From Microbacterium candidum (GTDB lineage Bacteria > Actinomycetota > Actinomycetes > Actinomycetales > Microbacteriaceae), in NCBI RefSeq assembly GCF_030315975.1, contig NZ_JASXSZ010000009.1:23752-87751 (forward strand): 64,000 bases of DNA. The letters are read 5' to 3'. Position 1 is the stretch's first letter, and the number at the start of each line of letters is the position of its first letter. Under the pieces are notes generated by a model. The model was not told the DNA's origin, did no database searches, and was given only the letters and a program-made list of their open reading frames with translations. The position numbers and the translations under genes were made by a program. Positions 7,810 through 16,138 of the stretch are shown one piece after another.

Positions 7810-8931
7810 TCAGACGTGGACGGCCTTCCCGCCCTTGACGATCTGGGCGGTCCGTCGTCCCGTGAGGTGCCAGTCGCCCGGCTCCTCGTCGAGGAGCTCG
7901 CGGACGCGCGGCGCGACCCGTTCGCCGAACAGACGGATGCTGCGTTCCCGGACGTCGCGCGGCAGATGCGTGATGTCGTACTTGAGGTCGAACCGTGACA
8001 GATGGTTCGACCGCGCGATGGCGGCGACCTTCTGCGCGACAGTCTCGGGCGACCCGACGTACAGTGCGCCGGTGTCGACCTCCTCCGCGTACCGCTCAGC
8101 GGTGGGCGGGTAGAAGCCGCGCTCCTTGCTGATCGCGGTCACGACCGGCTCCCAGTGCTTCCAGTGCACCGTCTTGGCCTCGTCATCCGTCTCCGCGATC
8201 AGGCCGAGCGAGTGCTGCGCGATCGGCAGTTCGGGATGCCCGAAGGAGTCGAGCGCGCGGAGGTACAACTCCGCGTGCCCGGCGAACCGTTCCGGACGCC
8301 CACCGATGATCGCCATCATGAGCGGCAGGCCGTTGCGTGCCGCGCGGACCACGGAGTCCGGGCTGCCGCCGATGCCGATCCAGGCGGGGATGCCGCCTTC
8401 GGGCATGCGCGGATGCAGTCGGACGTCGTCGAGCGGAGGGCGGTACCTGCCCGACCAGGTGACGCGGTCCTCGCGCATCAACCGGAGGAACAGGTCGAGC
8501 TTCTCCTCGAAGAGCGCCTCGTACTCGGCGATGTCGTAGCCGAACAGCGAGAACGACTCGATCGCCGACGCGCGGCCGAGCACCATCTCGGTGCGTCCGT
8601 TCGAGATCGCGTCGACCGTCGCGAACTCCTGGTAGAGGCGCACCGGATCCTGTGTCGAGAGCACCGTCACCGACGTGCCCAGCTGGATCTTCGATGTGGC
8701 CTGCGCGGCCGCGGCCAGCACGACGGGAGTCGCCGAATCGACCGACGTCTCCTTGTAATGCTCGCCGACGCTGAAGACGTCCAGTCCGACCGATTCAGCC
8801 AGCTGCGCCTCCTCCACCAGCAGGCGCACCGACTCCGCATCGGACATGACCCGCCCGTTGTCGGTCGCGACATCCCCGAAGGAGTTCAGGCCGAACTCGA
8901 ATCGCGTGCTCTGCTCCGTCATCGTCCTCAT
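7810..8931 (-). CDS. LLM-class flavin-dependent oxidoreductase
   Basis: A 373-residue bacterial-luciferase-like monooxygenase (TIM barrel, FMN or F420). Family features: FEFGLNSFGD at the first strand, DVFSVGEHY (catalytic-region His), QLGTSVTVLSTQDPVRLYQEFATVD shortened to its LGTSVTVLS core, and IGGSPDSVVRAA near the cofactor site. An ATG three codons into the frame is an alternative start. The substrate cannot be predicted. It stands alone between tRNA-Pro and a 370-nt spacer. Confidence 0.9.
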   Translation of the reverse strand: MRTMTEQSTRFEFGLNSFGDVATDNGRVMSDAESVRLLVEEAQLAESVGLDVFSVGEHYKETSVDSATPVVLAAAAQATSKIQLGTSVTVLSTQDPVRLYQEFATVDAISNGRTEMVLGRASAIESFSLFGYDIAEYEALFEEKLDLFLRLMREDRVTWSGRYRPPLDDVRLHPRMPEGGIPAWIGIGGSPDSVVRAARNGLPLMMAIIGGRPERFAGHAELYLRALDSFGHPELPIAQHSLGLIAETDDEAKTVHWKHWEPVVTAISKERGFYPPTAERYAEEVDTGALYVGSPETVAQKVAAIARSNHLSRFDLKYDITHLPRDVRERSIRLFGERVAPRVRELLDEEPGDWHLTGRRTAQIVKGGKAVHV

Positions 8932-9301
8932 ACTCCCGTGCGCTTCTTATTGACGTGTCAATCATATGGAACGCCGACGCCGGTGAATCGATTCCCGAGC
9001 ACGCCGACGTCGGCTGTCAGGAATCCGTGAAGTGTCCCGATCCGCGCCTCCGGGTCCTGGCGGGGTCCATGCTGGTTGTGGGCGGTTGCGGCACACGAGT
9101 CGAGCTGGTCACAGCGCATTCGGGAAGCGCTGCCCTCACCCGGTCGAGACCGCTTCGCCGCCGGGAAGCGCGGTTGTCCCCAGCAACCCACTCCCGACGG
9201 CCTCAACCGTCGCGCAGCGGGCCACGTTCGCCTGACGCTCGCCCTCCTCGTCCCCGACCCCGGCACTGCGGGCGGGAATATCCTGAGGACGGGGCGTCGA
9301 G
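8932..9301. other. Intergenic spacer with two short palindromes, no gene seen
   Basis: I see no credible gene. An imperfect dyad with 6-bp arms (ATTGAC-GT-GTCAAT, 8949-8962) lies just upstream of the oxidoreductase start and could be its operator. A 12-bp palindrome GCCGACGTCGGC lies at 9003-9014. Confidence 0.5.
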
Positions 9302-10258
9302 ATGTGCGAACGCGGCAGGGTCTTTCGGATCGGTCTGCGTCTCCTCAGCTGGACCGCAATCGGCATCGGCGCGGCCGCGGGACTGGTCGTCGCCACGGTC
9401 GGCATGGCCATCGCGGAAGGGATGCTGGTCCGCGAGCGCCTCGGCGCCACCCGTCTCGACTCCGTCCTGCCGCGCAGCGGCACGTTCGGGGGGGACCAGG
9501 CGGGGCCGGCGGTCGCGCTCGGGATGATGGGGGACTCGCTCGCCGTCGGCTACGGGGCCGAGTCGCCCGACGGAGCGCCCGGCGTCGTGATCGCGGAGGG
9601 GCTCGCCGAGGCATCCGGTCGCCCGGTCGTCCTCACGAACGTCGCGGCGGTGGGCGCGGAGTCCACCGCGCTCATCACCCAGCTGGCGCACCTGCGCGCC
9701 CTGGCGACGCCCGATGTCGTCGTCATCATGATCGGCGCCAACGATGTGATGCATCTGAAGCGCCTCACCGACGCCCTGTGGCCGCTGTCGGAGACGGTGC
9801 GGCAGCTGCGCCGCGGCGGTGCGCAGGTCGTCGTCGCGACGTGTCCGGATCTCGGGACGGTGCATCCGTTCTCGCAGCCGCTGCGCTTCTTCGCGCACTG
9901 GTACAGCCGCGTCCTCGCCACCGGTCAGGTCATCGTCGTCCTCCGCGCGGGAGGACGCACCGTGTCGCTCGCGGACACGCTGGGACCCCTCTTCCACCTC
10001 GACCCGGACGACATGTTCTCCGCCCACGATCACCTGCATCCGTCGAGCGTCGGATACCTCGCGGCCGCGGAGGTGATCCTCCCGAGCGTGCGCGTCGCCG
10101 CCGGCTTCCCGATCCCAGGGGACGAGCGCATCCCGCACCGGATCTACCGGAGGGGCAGTCGCCATCCGCTCGCCTGGTGGGCGTTCCGCGCATCGCGGCG
10201 CGTCGGCGCGCGGCTTACGGCGTACGAGAGCATGGCGGGCACGACGATCGCGGGATGA
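9302..10258 (+). CDS. Membrane-anchored SGNH/GDSL hydrolase
   Basis: A 318-residue esterase/lipase-type protein. Residues 8-38 are a hydrophobic N-terminal anchor. Block I is MMGDSLAVGYG (catalytic Ser), block III is IGANDVM, and block V is DHLHPS (catalytic Asp and His). All SGNH residues are thus present and the domain is probably outside the membrane. Substrate unknown; related proteins deacylate lipids or glycans. It runs toward zapE with a 91-nt gap. Confidence 0.88.
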   Translation: MCERGRVFRIGLRLLSWTAIGIGAAAGLVVATVGMAIAEGMLVRERLGATRLDSVLPRSGTFGGDQAGPAVALGMMGDSLAVGYGAESPDGAPGVVIAEGLAEASGRPVVLTNVAAVGAESTALITQLAHLRALATPDVVVIMIGANDVMHLKRLTDALWPLSETVRQLRRGGAQVVVATCPDLGTVHPFSQPLRFFAHWYSRVLATGQVIVVLRAGGRTVSLADTLGPLFHLDPDDMFSAHDHLHPSSVGYLAAAEVILPSVRVAAGFPIPGDERIPHRIYRRGSRHPLAWWAFRASRRVGARLTAYESMAGTTIAG

Positions 10259-10349
10259 GGCGTGCCCGGTCCGGCCCGCCCGGTGCACCGCCGGGCTCGC
10301 CGCGCAGCGCGCTCAGCAGGAGCTCGCGAGAACGGGCAGAGTTGAGGCC

Positions 10350-11372
10350 ATGAGGCTCCGGACCAGACGCCCGACCGCAGTCGAGCCGCATCCACTCGCC
10401 GTCGGGGCGGGGGCCCGACTCCGCGCTGCGGGCCCGGCCGTCTCGCTCGACGCCGCCCAGCTCGCCGCCGTCGAAGCACTGAGCCGACCCGCGGCCCACG
10501 GCTACTATCTCTGGGGCGCGGCCGGGCGGGGGAAGACCATGCTCGCCGACCGGTATTTCGCGGCGATCCCGTCCCCGCACAAGCGCCGGTTCCACTTCCA
10601 CGACTTCTTCCGCGATCTGCAGCGTCAGATCATCCTCGAGCGGGAGCCGCTCGACGCCTCCCTGCGCCGGCTCGTGGGCGACGCGCGGGCGATCCTGTTC
10701 GACGAATTCCACGTGCATGACGTGGCGGACGGCGTCTACCTCGCCGCCACGCTCGAGACCCTCATCGCGCACGGCGTGCTCCTCATCGCGACGTCGAACT
10801 ACGAGCCGAGCGGCCTCATGCCGAACCCTCTGCTGCACTCCCGCTTCGAGACGACGATCGAGCTCGTCACCACCCGGCTCGACGTCGTGCACATCGGCGC
10901 CGGGGTCGACTATCGCGCAAGGCGGGCCGGGGATGCGGCGGGCCGCGGCTTCGCCACGGGCACGTGGTGCATCGGCGAGTCGTCCGCGGCGGACGGCGCC
11001 AGGATCGACCTGGATGCGGGCGGCTTCCGCATCCGCGCGCGCCACGTGCACGAAGGTGCAGCATCCTTCGACTTCCACGACCTCTGCGGGCGCGCGCTCG
11101 GAACGGCCCAGTACCTCTGGCTGGCCGAGTGGTTCGAGACGGTCGTCCTCGAGGACGTGCCCGACCTCGCGACGGTCGGCCGCGACCCGCTCGCGCGGTT
11201 CGCGAACCTCGTCGACGTCCTCTACGACCGGGACGTCCGCCTGCGCGTGTGCGCGGCGGCCATCCCCGAGCGCATGCTCGACGCGGTGGATCCGCCGCGC
11301 GATGCGCCGCGCACCCTCAGCCGCCTCTCGGCGCTCGAGCGCGTGCGGGCGCGCGCCCTCACTTCTTCTTGA
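10350..11372 (+). CDS. zapE: Cell division protein ZapE (AFG1-like ATPase)
   Basis: A 340-residue AFG1/ZapE-type AAA ATPase. Walker A is GAAGRGKTML (about residues 56-65), Walker B is ILFDEFHVHDV (about 112-122), and sensor regions LLIATSNYEPSGL and the C-terminal FANLVDVLYDRDVRL are characteristic. In E. coli ZapE binds FtsZ rings under stress. The 3' end overlaps the convergent DUF1048 gene by 14 nt. Confidence 0.93.
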   Translation: MRLRTRRPTAVEPHPLAVGAGARLRAAGPAVSLDAAQLAAVEALSRPAAHGYYLWGAAGRGKTMLADRYFAAIPSPHKRRFHFHDFFRDLQRQIILEREPLDASLRRLVGDARAILFDEFHVHDVADGVYLAATLETLIAHGVLLIATSNYEPSGLMPNPLLHSRFETTIELVTTRLDVVHIGAGVDYRARRAGDAAGRGFATGTWCIGESSAADGARIDLDAGGFRIRARHVHEGAASFDFHDLCGRALGTAQYLWLAEWFETVVLEDVPDLATVGRDPLARFANLVDVLYDRDVRLRVCAAAIPERMLDAVDPPRDAPRTLSRLSALERVRARALTSS

Positions 11373-11667
11373 GCGACTCCTGGTACTCGTCGGCGTAGGT
11401 GGGGGTGCCGTCGATGAGGCTGTCCGCGAAGGCGGCGACATCCGGTCCGATGAGCTCGATCACGCCCTTGCCGGATGCCGCGCCCTCCTCGAAGAAGTCG
11501 ACGATGCCCGGGAGCAGCGTGCCGTCGGGAAGGTCGACCGGGCCGACCTTGAAGAGGTACTTCTGCATCTCGCCGTAGACGATCCGGTAGTCCGGCGGCA
11601 GCGCCTTGACCCGCGCCATGTGCGCCCGCCACTGCTTCTTGCCCTCGATGATGTCCTGGATACCCAT
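11359..11667 (-). CDS. DUF1048 protein, second copy in PadR operon
   Basis: A 102-residue helical protein of the DUF1048 family, recognised by IIEGKKQWRAHMARVKALP at the start and LLPGIVDFFEEGAASGK. Such small proteins are usually encoded behind PadR-type regulators. Function unknown. It is the last gene of padR-DUF1048-DUF1048, one base after the previous stop, and ends in KKK. Confidence 0.82.
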   Translation of the reverse strand: MGIQDIIEGKKQWRAHMARVKALPPDYRIVYGEMQKYLFKVGPVDLPDGTLLPGIVDFFEEGAASGKGVIELIGPDVAAFADSLIDGTPTYADEYQESLKKK

Positions 11668-11668
11668 G

Positions 11669-12025
11669 TCAGGCTCCCAACTCTTTGAGCTTCTTCGCGA
11701 CGGTCCGGTTCAGCTGCGCGCGCCACCGGTCGCGATACGTGCGAGCCCCTTCGCCGCCGGCGAGCGCGGCACAGAAGCCCGGGATGTCGTCGCCGACCAC
11801 GTCCTGCGCACTCAGGCCCTCCGCCGCCGTCTCCTCGAGGAGGCCCAGGGCGTTGTCGAGGATCGGCATGAGGTTGCGGCCGGTGAAGCTGCCATAGGTC
11901 CACATCCCGTTCTTGATCTGATCCCACGCCGCGCGATGATCGGGCGGCAGAGCCTCGGCCCTCGCCTCGAATGCGGTGAACTCCCGCGTCATGTCGTTGC
12001 CGGTGACGGTGTCCCAGAGATTCAT
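11669..12025 (-). CDS. DUF1048 protein, first copy in PadR operon
   Basis: A 118-residue DUF1048 protein starting MNLWDTVTGNDM. It shares the family pattern with its neighbour: FEARAEALPPDHRAAWDQI and an ILDNALGLLEE helix, then YRDRWRAQLNRTVAKKL. Its ATG overlaps the PadR stop (ATGA), so expression is coupled to the regulator. The two copies differ enough to be an old duplication. Confidence 0.82.
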   Translation of the reverse strand: MNLWDTVTGNDMTREFTAFEARAEALPPDHRAAWDQIKNGMWTYGSFTGRNLMPILDNALGLLEETAAEGLSAQDVVGDDIPGFCAALAGGEGARTYRDRWRAQLNRTVAKKLKELGA

Positions 12026-12348
12026 GTCCCACCTTCCTTCAGCGTGTCGATCCGCGACGAGACGTAGTCCCATTTGGCCCAGAAGGTCGCGAGCTGTGCG
12101 CGCCCCTCCTCGTTGAGCGTGTAGAACTTGCGCGGCGGTCCGACCTCCGAGGGCCGCTTCGCGACCTGGACCAGACCGTTTCGCTCCAGCCGGAGCAGGA
12201 TCGTGTAGACGGTGCCGTCGACGACGTCGGTGAAGCCGAGATCGTTGAGTCGCCGCGTGATCGCGTATCCGTACGTCTCTTCGGCCCCGATGATCTCCAG
12301 CACGCAGCCCTCGAGGGTGCCCTTCAGCATCTCGGTCAGGTCGTCCAT
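12022..12348 (-). CDS. PadR family transcriptional regulator
   Basis: A 108-residue PadR-type winged-helix repressor: MLKGTLEGCVLEIIGAEETYGY (start of the HTH), then VVDGTVYTILLRLERNGLV and the wing PRKFYTLNEEGRAQL. The C-terminal helix for dimerisation is short (class 2). It is the first gene of the operon with two DUF1048 genes and probably represses itself through GTAC-type repeats upstream. Confidence 0.92.
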   Translation of the reverse strand: MDDLTEMLKGTLEGCVLEIIGAEETYGYAITRRLNDLGFTDVVDGTVYTILLRLERNGLVQVAKRPSEVGPPRKFYTLNEEGRAQLATFWAKWDYVSSRIDTLKEGGT

Positions 12349-12372
12349 GGCATCCTCGGATCCGGCGTTCGC

Positions 12373-12420
12373 GGTACTACGTGATACAAGGTACCACTAT
12401 TCAGTACCACGCAGTAGTGC
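12373..12420 (-). promoter_or_regulatory. Candidate PadR operator
   Basis: Three related boxes, GGTACTAC (12373), GGTACCAC (12390) and AGTACCAC (12403), are followed by GTAGTGC in inverse orientation, all within 50 bp and 25-70 bp upstream of padR. Repeats around GTAC are plausible PadR sites. Assignment is by position only. Confidence 0.5.
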
Positions 12421-12431
12421 GGACGGGGATG

Positions 12432-12920
12432 TCAGAGCTTGTAGCCGATGGCGCGCAGCAGCTCTCTGCGGTCCGCGATGTCGCGCTCGGTCTCGACGCC
12501 GACCGGCGGCTCGCCGTCGATGACGCCCGTCACTCCGCGGCCGCCCTCGGTGACCGCCACGAGGATCTGGACGGGGTTGGCCGTCGCACAGTAGACCGTG
12601 CACACCTCCGGCACGGCCTTCACCTGATTGAGGACGTTGACCGGGAATCCGTCGCGCAGCATGATCACGAACACGTGGCCCGCCGCGATCGCGACGGAGG
12701 CGTTCACGGCGAGCTCGACGAGGTCGTCGTCGTTTCCGGTGTGCCGCACGAGGCGGGCACCGGATGCCTCGCAGAACGCGACGCCGAACCGCAGCACGCC
12801 GCCGACCCCGGCCAGGGCCTCGTGCAGGTCTTCGACGGTCTTGATGAAGTGCGACTGGCCGACGATCACGTTGACGTCGTCCGGCTTGTCCAGCGGCACG
12901 ACTTCGATGTCGACAGCCAT
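12432..12920 (-). CDS. Adenosine-specific kinase family protein
   Basis: A 162-residue protein of the adenosine-specific kinase family (PF04008). Diagnostic segments are NVIVGQSHFIKTVEDLHEAL, FGVAFCEASGARLVR and VYCATANPVQILVA, with the C-terminal DRRELLRAIGYKL. An archaeal member uses phosphate donors to phosphorylate adenosine. The bacterial role is not settled. Single gene, with GGAGG shortly before the ATG. Confidence 0.88.
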   Translation of the reverse strand: MAVDIEVVPLDKPDDVNVIVGQSHFIKTVEDLHEALAGVGGVLRFGVAFCEASGARLVRHTGNDDDLVELAVNASVAIAAGHVFVIMLRDGFPVNVLNQVKAVPEVCTVYCATANPVQILVAVTEGGRGVTGVIDGEPPVGVETERDIADRRELLRAIGYKL

Positions 12921-12977
12921 GGCGAACCTCCTTAGACGCCGTCAGCCTAGTTCTCCGGCCCCGCGGCGGCTACGGCG

Positions 12978-13835
12978 TCATCCGTACGTGTAGAAGCCCT
13001 CTCCGCTGGCGATGCCGAGCTTGCCCTTGTCGATGTAGTTCTCCTTGAGCCAGGCGGCGTGACGCCGTGCGGTCGCGTCGCCGTGGGACATGATGTTGTA
13101 CGGCGTCGTGAGGCCGATGATGTCGTAGTACTGGAAGGGTCCGAGCGGCGCTCCCGCGCCGATCTTCCACACGCGGTCGATGTCGGCGGGCTCGGCGTAG
13201 CCGTCCGCGGCCAGCTCGAGCGCGGCGCCGAGGAACGGCACGAGCAGCGAGTTCAGCACGTAGCCCGCTTTCTCCTTGTGGATCGGGATGGCCACCATCC
13301 CGATCTCGCCGGCGAACGCGACGACCTCGTCGAACACGGCGGGGTCGGTGTCGGGTGTGCCCATCACCTCCGCGGTGTTGGAGATCCAGATGCGGTTCGC
13401 GAAGTGCAGCGCGAGGAACTTCGCCGGCCGGCCTGTGAAGTCCTTCATCGCGCTCGGCAGCAGCGTCGACGAGTTCGTCGCGAAGATCGTCTTGGCAGGC
13501 GCGACCGCGCCGAGCTTCTCGTACGTCTCCTGCTTGAGGGCGAGCACCTCCGGGATCGCCTCGATCACGAGGTCGGCATCTCTCACCGCGTCCGCGAGAT
13601 CCGACGAGTACCGGATTCGGCCGAGCGCCGCATCCGCTCCGCCGTCCGCAGCGCCCGCGACGCCGTCCTTCTTGTACGTCGCCGCGAGCCCCGCGAAGCG
13701 CTCGGTCGCCTTCTCGAGGATCTCGTCGCTGATGTCGTACGCGGTCACCGCGAACCCGCTGAAGGCCACCTGGTAGGCGATCTGCGATCCCAGCACGCCG
13801 GTGCCGAGCACGGTCACGTTCTTGATGTCGGTCAT
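12978..13835 (-). CDS. 3-hydroxyacyl-CoA dehydrogenase
   Basis: A 285-residue NAD-dependent dehydrogenase of fatty-acid beta-oxidation or butanoyl metabolism. The N-terminal Rossmann motif is VLGTGVLGSQIAY. VIEAIPEVLALKQ and TIFATNSSTLLPS mark the nucleotide and substrate regions, with a catalytic FANRIW in place of the more usual HFxNP. The C-terminal domain has KAGYVLNSLLVPFLGAALEL in its conserved context. The start is the ATG of MTDIKNVTV. It is divergent from jetA. Confidence 0.92.
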   Translation of the reverse strand: MTDIKNVTVLGTGVLGSQIAYQVAFSGFAVTAYDISDEILEKATERFAGLAATYKKDGVAGAADGGADAALGRIRYSSDLADAVRDADLVIEAIPEVLALKQETYEKLGAVAPAKTIFATNSSTLLPSAMKDFTGRPAKFLALHFANRIWISNTAEVMGTPDTDPAVFDEVVAFAGEIGMVAIPIHKEKAGYVLNSLLVPFLGAALELAADGYAEPADIDRVWKIGAGAPLGPFQYYDIIGLTTPYNIMSHGDATARRHAAWLKENYIDKGKLGIASGEGFYTYG

Positions 13836-13917
13836 GTCCGCCAGTCTGCCCGGATCGGGTGGCACGCGGCGAGAGGCCCGGCGATCCGCGACGGAGGCGC
13901 CCGATACGCTGGAGGGG

Positions 13918-15414
13918 ATGACGAACTCCCGTGCCGAGGCGGCCTACCACCGGTCCCTTGCCGCGTTCCGCACTCCGACGCTCGATCTGCTGCACGGGTA
14001 TCATGCTCCGTTCGTCGTGGCCGTCCTGTCGATCGTGTTCACGGTGGATCGCCCCGCGGTCGCTGTCTCGGATGCGCACGCGGAGGTCGCCGAGATCCTC
14101 GATCAGCTGCGGGCCGCGGGTTACGACGAGGACGAGCGCGCGCTTCCGGCCGGCTCGGCCCGCGAGATCTGCCGGCGCTGGGTGAAGGCCGGATGGCTCG
14201 TGCCCCAGATCGACGACGACGTCGAGGTCTATCGGCTCACCGCGCATGCGGTCGGGGCGCTCGAGATCACCGGCCGCACCGGGGGCGGGCGCACCCGTGT
14301 GTCGAACTCGCGCGTGCGGACGCTGCTCGAAGCAGTCGAGCGGCTGGCCGACGACGCGGAGACGGATCCCGCACGGCGGCTCGACCGGCTCGTCCGGGAG
14401 CGCGCCGCGCTCGACGAGGAGATCGCCCGCATCCAGCGCAGCGGACGCGCGGACCCGGTCGACGACGAGCAGCTCCTCGAGGAGGCGGAGAACGTCCTGC
14501 ACCTGGCGCGCGAGCTCCCCGCCGACTTCGCGCGCGTCGCCGAGTCGATCAAGGCGATGCAGCGCGACGTCGTGGCCGATCTGCGCCGCGATGTGCGCCC
14601 GACCGGAGAGGTCCTGCGCGAATACCTCGAACGCGGCCAGCACGTCATGCAGGTGACGCCCGAAGGCCGCGCCTTCGAGGGCGCGCTGCGACTCATCGGC
14701 GATCCCGACAGGATCGACGACCTGGCCGACCAGCTGCACAGCGTGCTCGCGCATCCGTTCGCCAAGGCGATGGATGCGGCGCAGCGCAGCGAACTGGACG
14801 CCATCGGCCGCCGCGTCGAACTGGGCGTCGAAGAGGTGCTGACCGCGCAGCGCCGCGCATCGCGGGTCATCACCGCGCAGGTGCGCACGCACGATCCGGT
14901 GCGCGACCGCCAAGTCGACGAACTGCTGCGCGATGTCATGTCCGGGCTCCAGGCGTGGACGCACGGGTCGTCGCCGGACGCCCCGGTCGACCCGGTGCGG
15001 AGTCTGCCTGCGGCGGCGATCGGCCATCTTCGGCAGTCGGTCGGCGACATCCGTCCGCCCGGTGCTCCTGCCCCGCTCGCCGACGCCGACGACGCCGAGT
15101 TCCTGGACGCCGACACCCGCGCGTGGGGCGGGCCGCGCTATGCGGAGCTCGAGGAGTACGTCGCAAGCCTCGGCGCCGAGTTCGATCTGGCCGCCGCCTT
15201 TCAGGAGGCCGCGGACGACACGCGCCGTCCCGTCGACCTCGTGGGCCTCCTCGAGATCGCCCACCGCACGGGGATGGTCGAGACCGACGAGGTGTCGGTC
15301 GTCGAGGCGATCCGCCCCGACGGCACGACGCGGCGGTTCGCCTTCGGCGCCGTGACCGCGCGCGCGGCCGGACCCGCAGTCGCATCCACCGTGAAGGAGA
15401 CGGATGATGAGTGA
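13918..15414 (+). CDS. jetA: Wadjet/MksF protein JetA (DUF3375)
   Basis: A 498-residue DUF3375 protein, the kleisin-like subunit of the JetABC SMC complex. The N-terminal winged-helix region (AAYHRSLAAFRTPTLDLLH) is followed by a long charged coiled-coil section (about 140-330) and a C-terminal domain. In type I Wadjet, JetABC extrudes plasmid DNA loops and JetD cuts the DNA. It starts with ATG after GGAGGGG and overlaps jetB by 11 nt. Gene order jetA-jetB-jetC is the standard one, but no jetD follows. Confidence 0.93.
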   Translation: MTNSRAEAAYHRSLAAFRTPTLDLLHGYHAPFVVAVLSIVFTVDRPAVAVSDAHAEVAEILDQLRAAGYDEDERALPAGSAREICRRWVKAGWLVPQIDDDVEVYRLTAHAVGALEITGRTGGGRTRVSNSRVRTLLEAVERLADDAETDPARRLDRLVRERAALDEEIARIQRSGRADPVDDEQLLEEAENVLHLARELPADFARVAESIKAMQRDVVADLRRDVRPTGEVLREYLERGQHVMQVTPEGRAFEGALRLIGDPDRIDDLADQLHSVLAHPFAKAMDAAQRSELDAIGRRVELGVEEVLTAQRRASRVITAQVRTHDPVRDRQVDELLRDVMSGLQAWTHGSSPDAPVDPVRSLPAAAIGHLRQSVGDIRPPGAPAPLADADDAEFLDADTRAWGGPRYAELEEYVASLGAEFDLAAAFQEAADDTRRPVDLVGLLEIAHRTGMVETDEVSVVEAIRPDGTTRRFAFGAVTARAAGPAVASTVKETDDE

Positions 15415-16138
15415 GCCTTTCATCGAGCCGGTCGCGATGGAGGAGGATCCCGACGAGCTGTTCGCCGGCGACCGCGGCGTGCTCGAATCCGCCGTCCGGC
15501 GCGTGCTCGTGCTCGTGCTGCAGCGGCGATTCCTTCTCGCCGACCGTCACCGGGACGCGTGGACGGTGCTGCTCGACAACCAGCAGCTCATCGAGTCCCG
15601 GCTGAACGACCTGTTCCTCCGGCTTGTGATCGACCACGAGCGCGGTGTCGCCTACAAGGCGCAGGTGCGGTCGGACGAGCTGGAGATCCCGATCCTCCTG
15701 CGCGACTCGGCGTACTCGCGCTCGGAGACCCTCGTCCTCGTGCACCTGCGCACCGTCTATCAGCGCGAGACCGCCGCAGGCGAGTCGTCGGCGCGTGTCG
15801 ACATCGAAGACGTCGAGCAGACGGTGCTCAGCTACTTCGCCGATGCTGACGGGGACATCGCGCGCCGCCAGAAGGCGATCCGCACCGCGATGCTCCGACT
15901 CACGAAGGACGGCATCGTCGAGGAGGAGTCGGTCGGTCGCTATCGGATCGGTCCGCTCGTGGAGATCGTGCTCAGCGCGGAGAAGCTCCGGGAGCTGCGC
16001 GACTGGCTGCGCACCCGCGTCGCCAACGGTGATGCGCGGCCCGAGCGCGGCGAGGCCTTCGATCTCGACGACGACGACCCGGACCTGGATGCGGACGACC
16101 TGTCCGACGACCAGCCTGCTGAGGAGCTTGCCCAGTGA
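15404..16138 (+). CDS. jetB: Wadjet/MksE protein JetB (DUF4194)
   Basis: A 244-residue DUF4194 protein, the KITE-type winged-helix subunit that binds the kleisin in JetABC. Typical parts are a RVLVLVLQRRFLLADRH block, LILLRDSAYSRSETLVLVHLR (family core, shortened) and a final helix EKLRELRDWLRTRV. The tail is very acidic (FDLDDDDPDLDADDLSDD). Two adjacent ATGs (15404 and 15407) can start it. The stop overlaps the jetC GTG, so all three genes are coupled. Confidence 0.92.
   Translation: MMSEPFIEPVAMEEDPDELFAGDRGVLESAVRRVLVLVLQRRFLLADRHRDAWTVLLDNQQLIESRLNDLFLRLVIDHERGVAYKAQVRSDELEIPILLRDSAYSRSETLVLVHLRTVYQRETAAGESSARVDIEDVEQTVLSYFADADGDIARRQKAIRTAMLRLTKDGIVEEESVGRYRIGPLVEIVLSAEKLRELRDWLRTRVANGDARPERGEAFDLDDDDPDLDADDLSDDQPAEELAQ

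Noticed and set aside
8949..8962. ATTGACGTGTCAAT as a definite operator of the LLM oxidoreductase
   Set aside because: The dyad has short arms, and no regulator gene is nearby; kept only as a note in the spacer entry.
12970..15423. Minus-strand open frame of 817 codons opposite jetA
   Set aside because: It crosses the start of the dehydrogenase gene, has no recognisable domain and lies opposite jetA.
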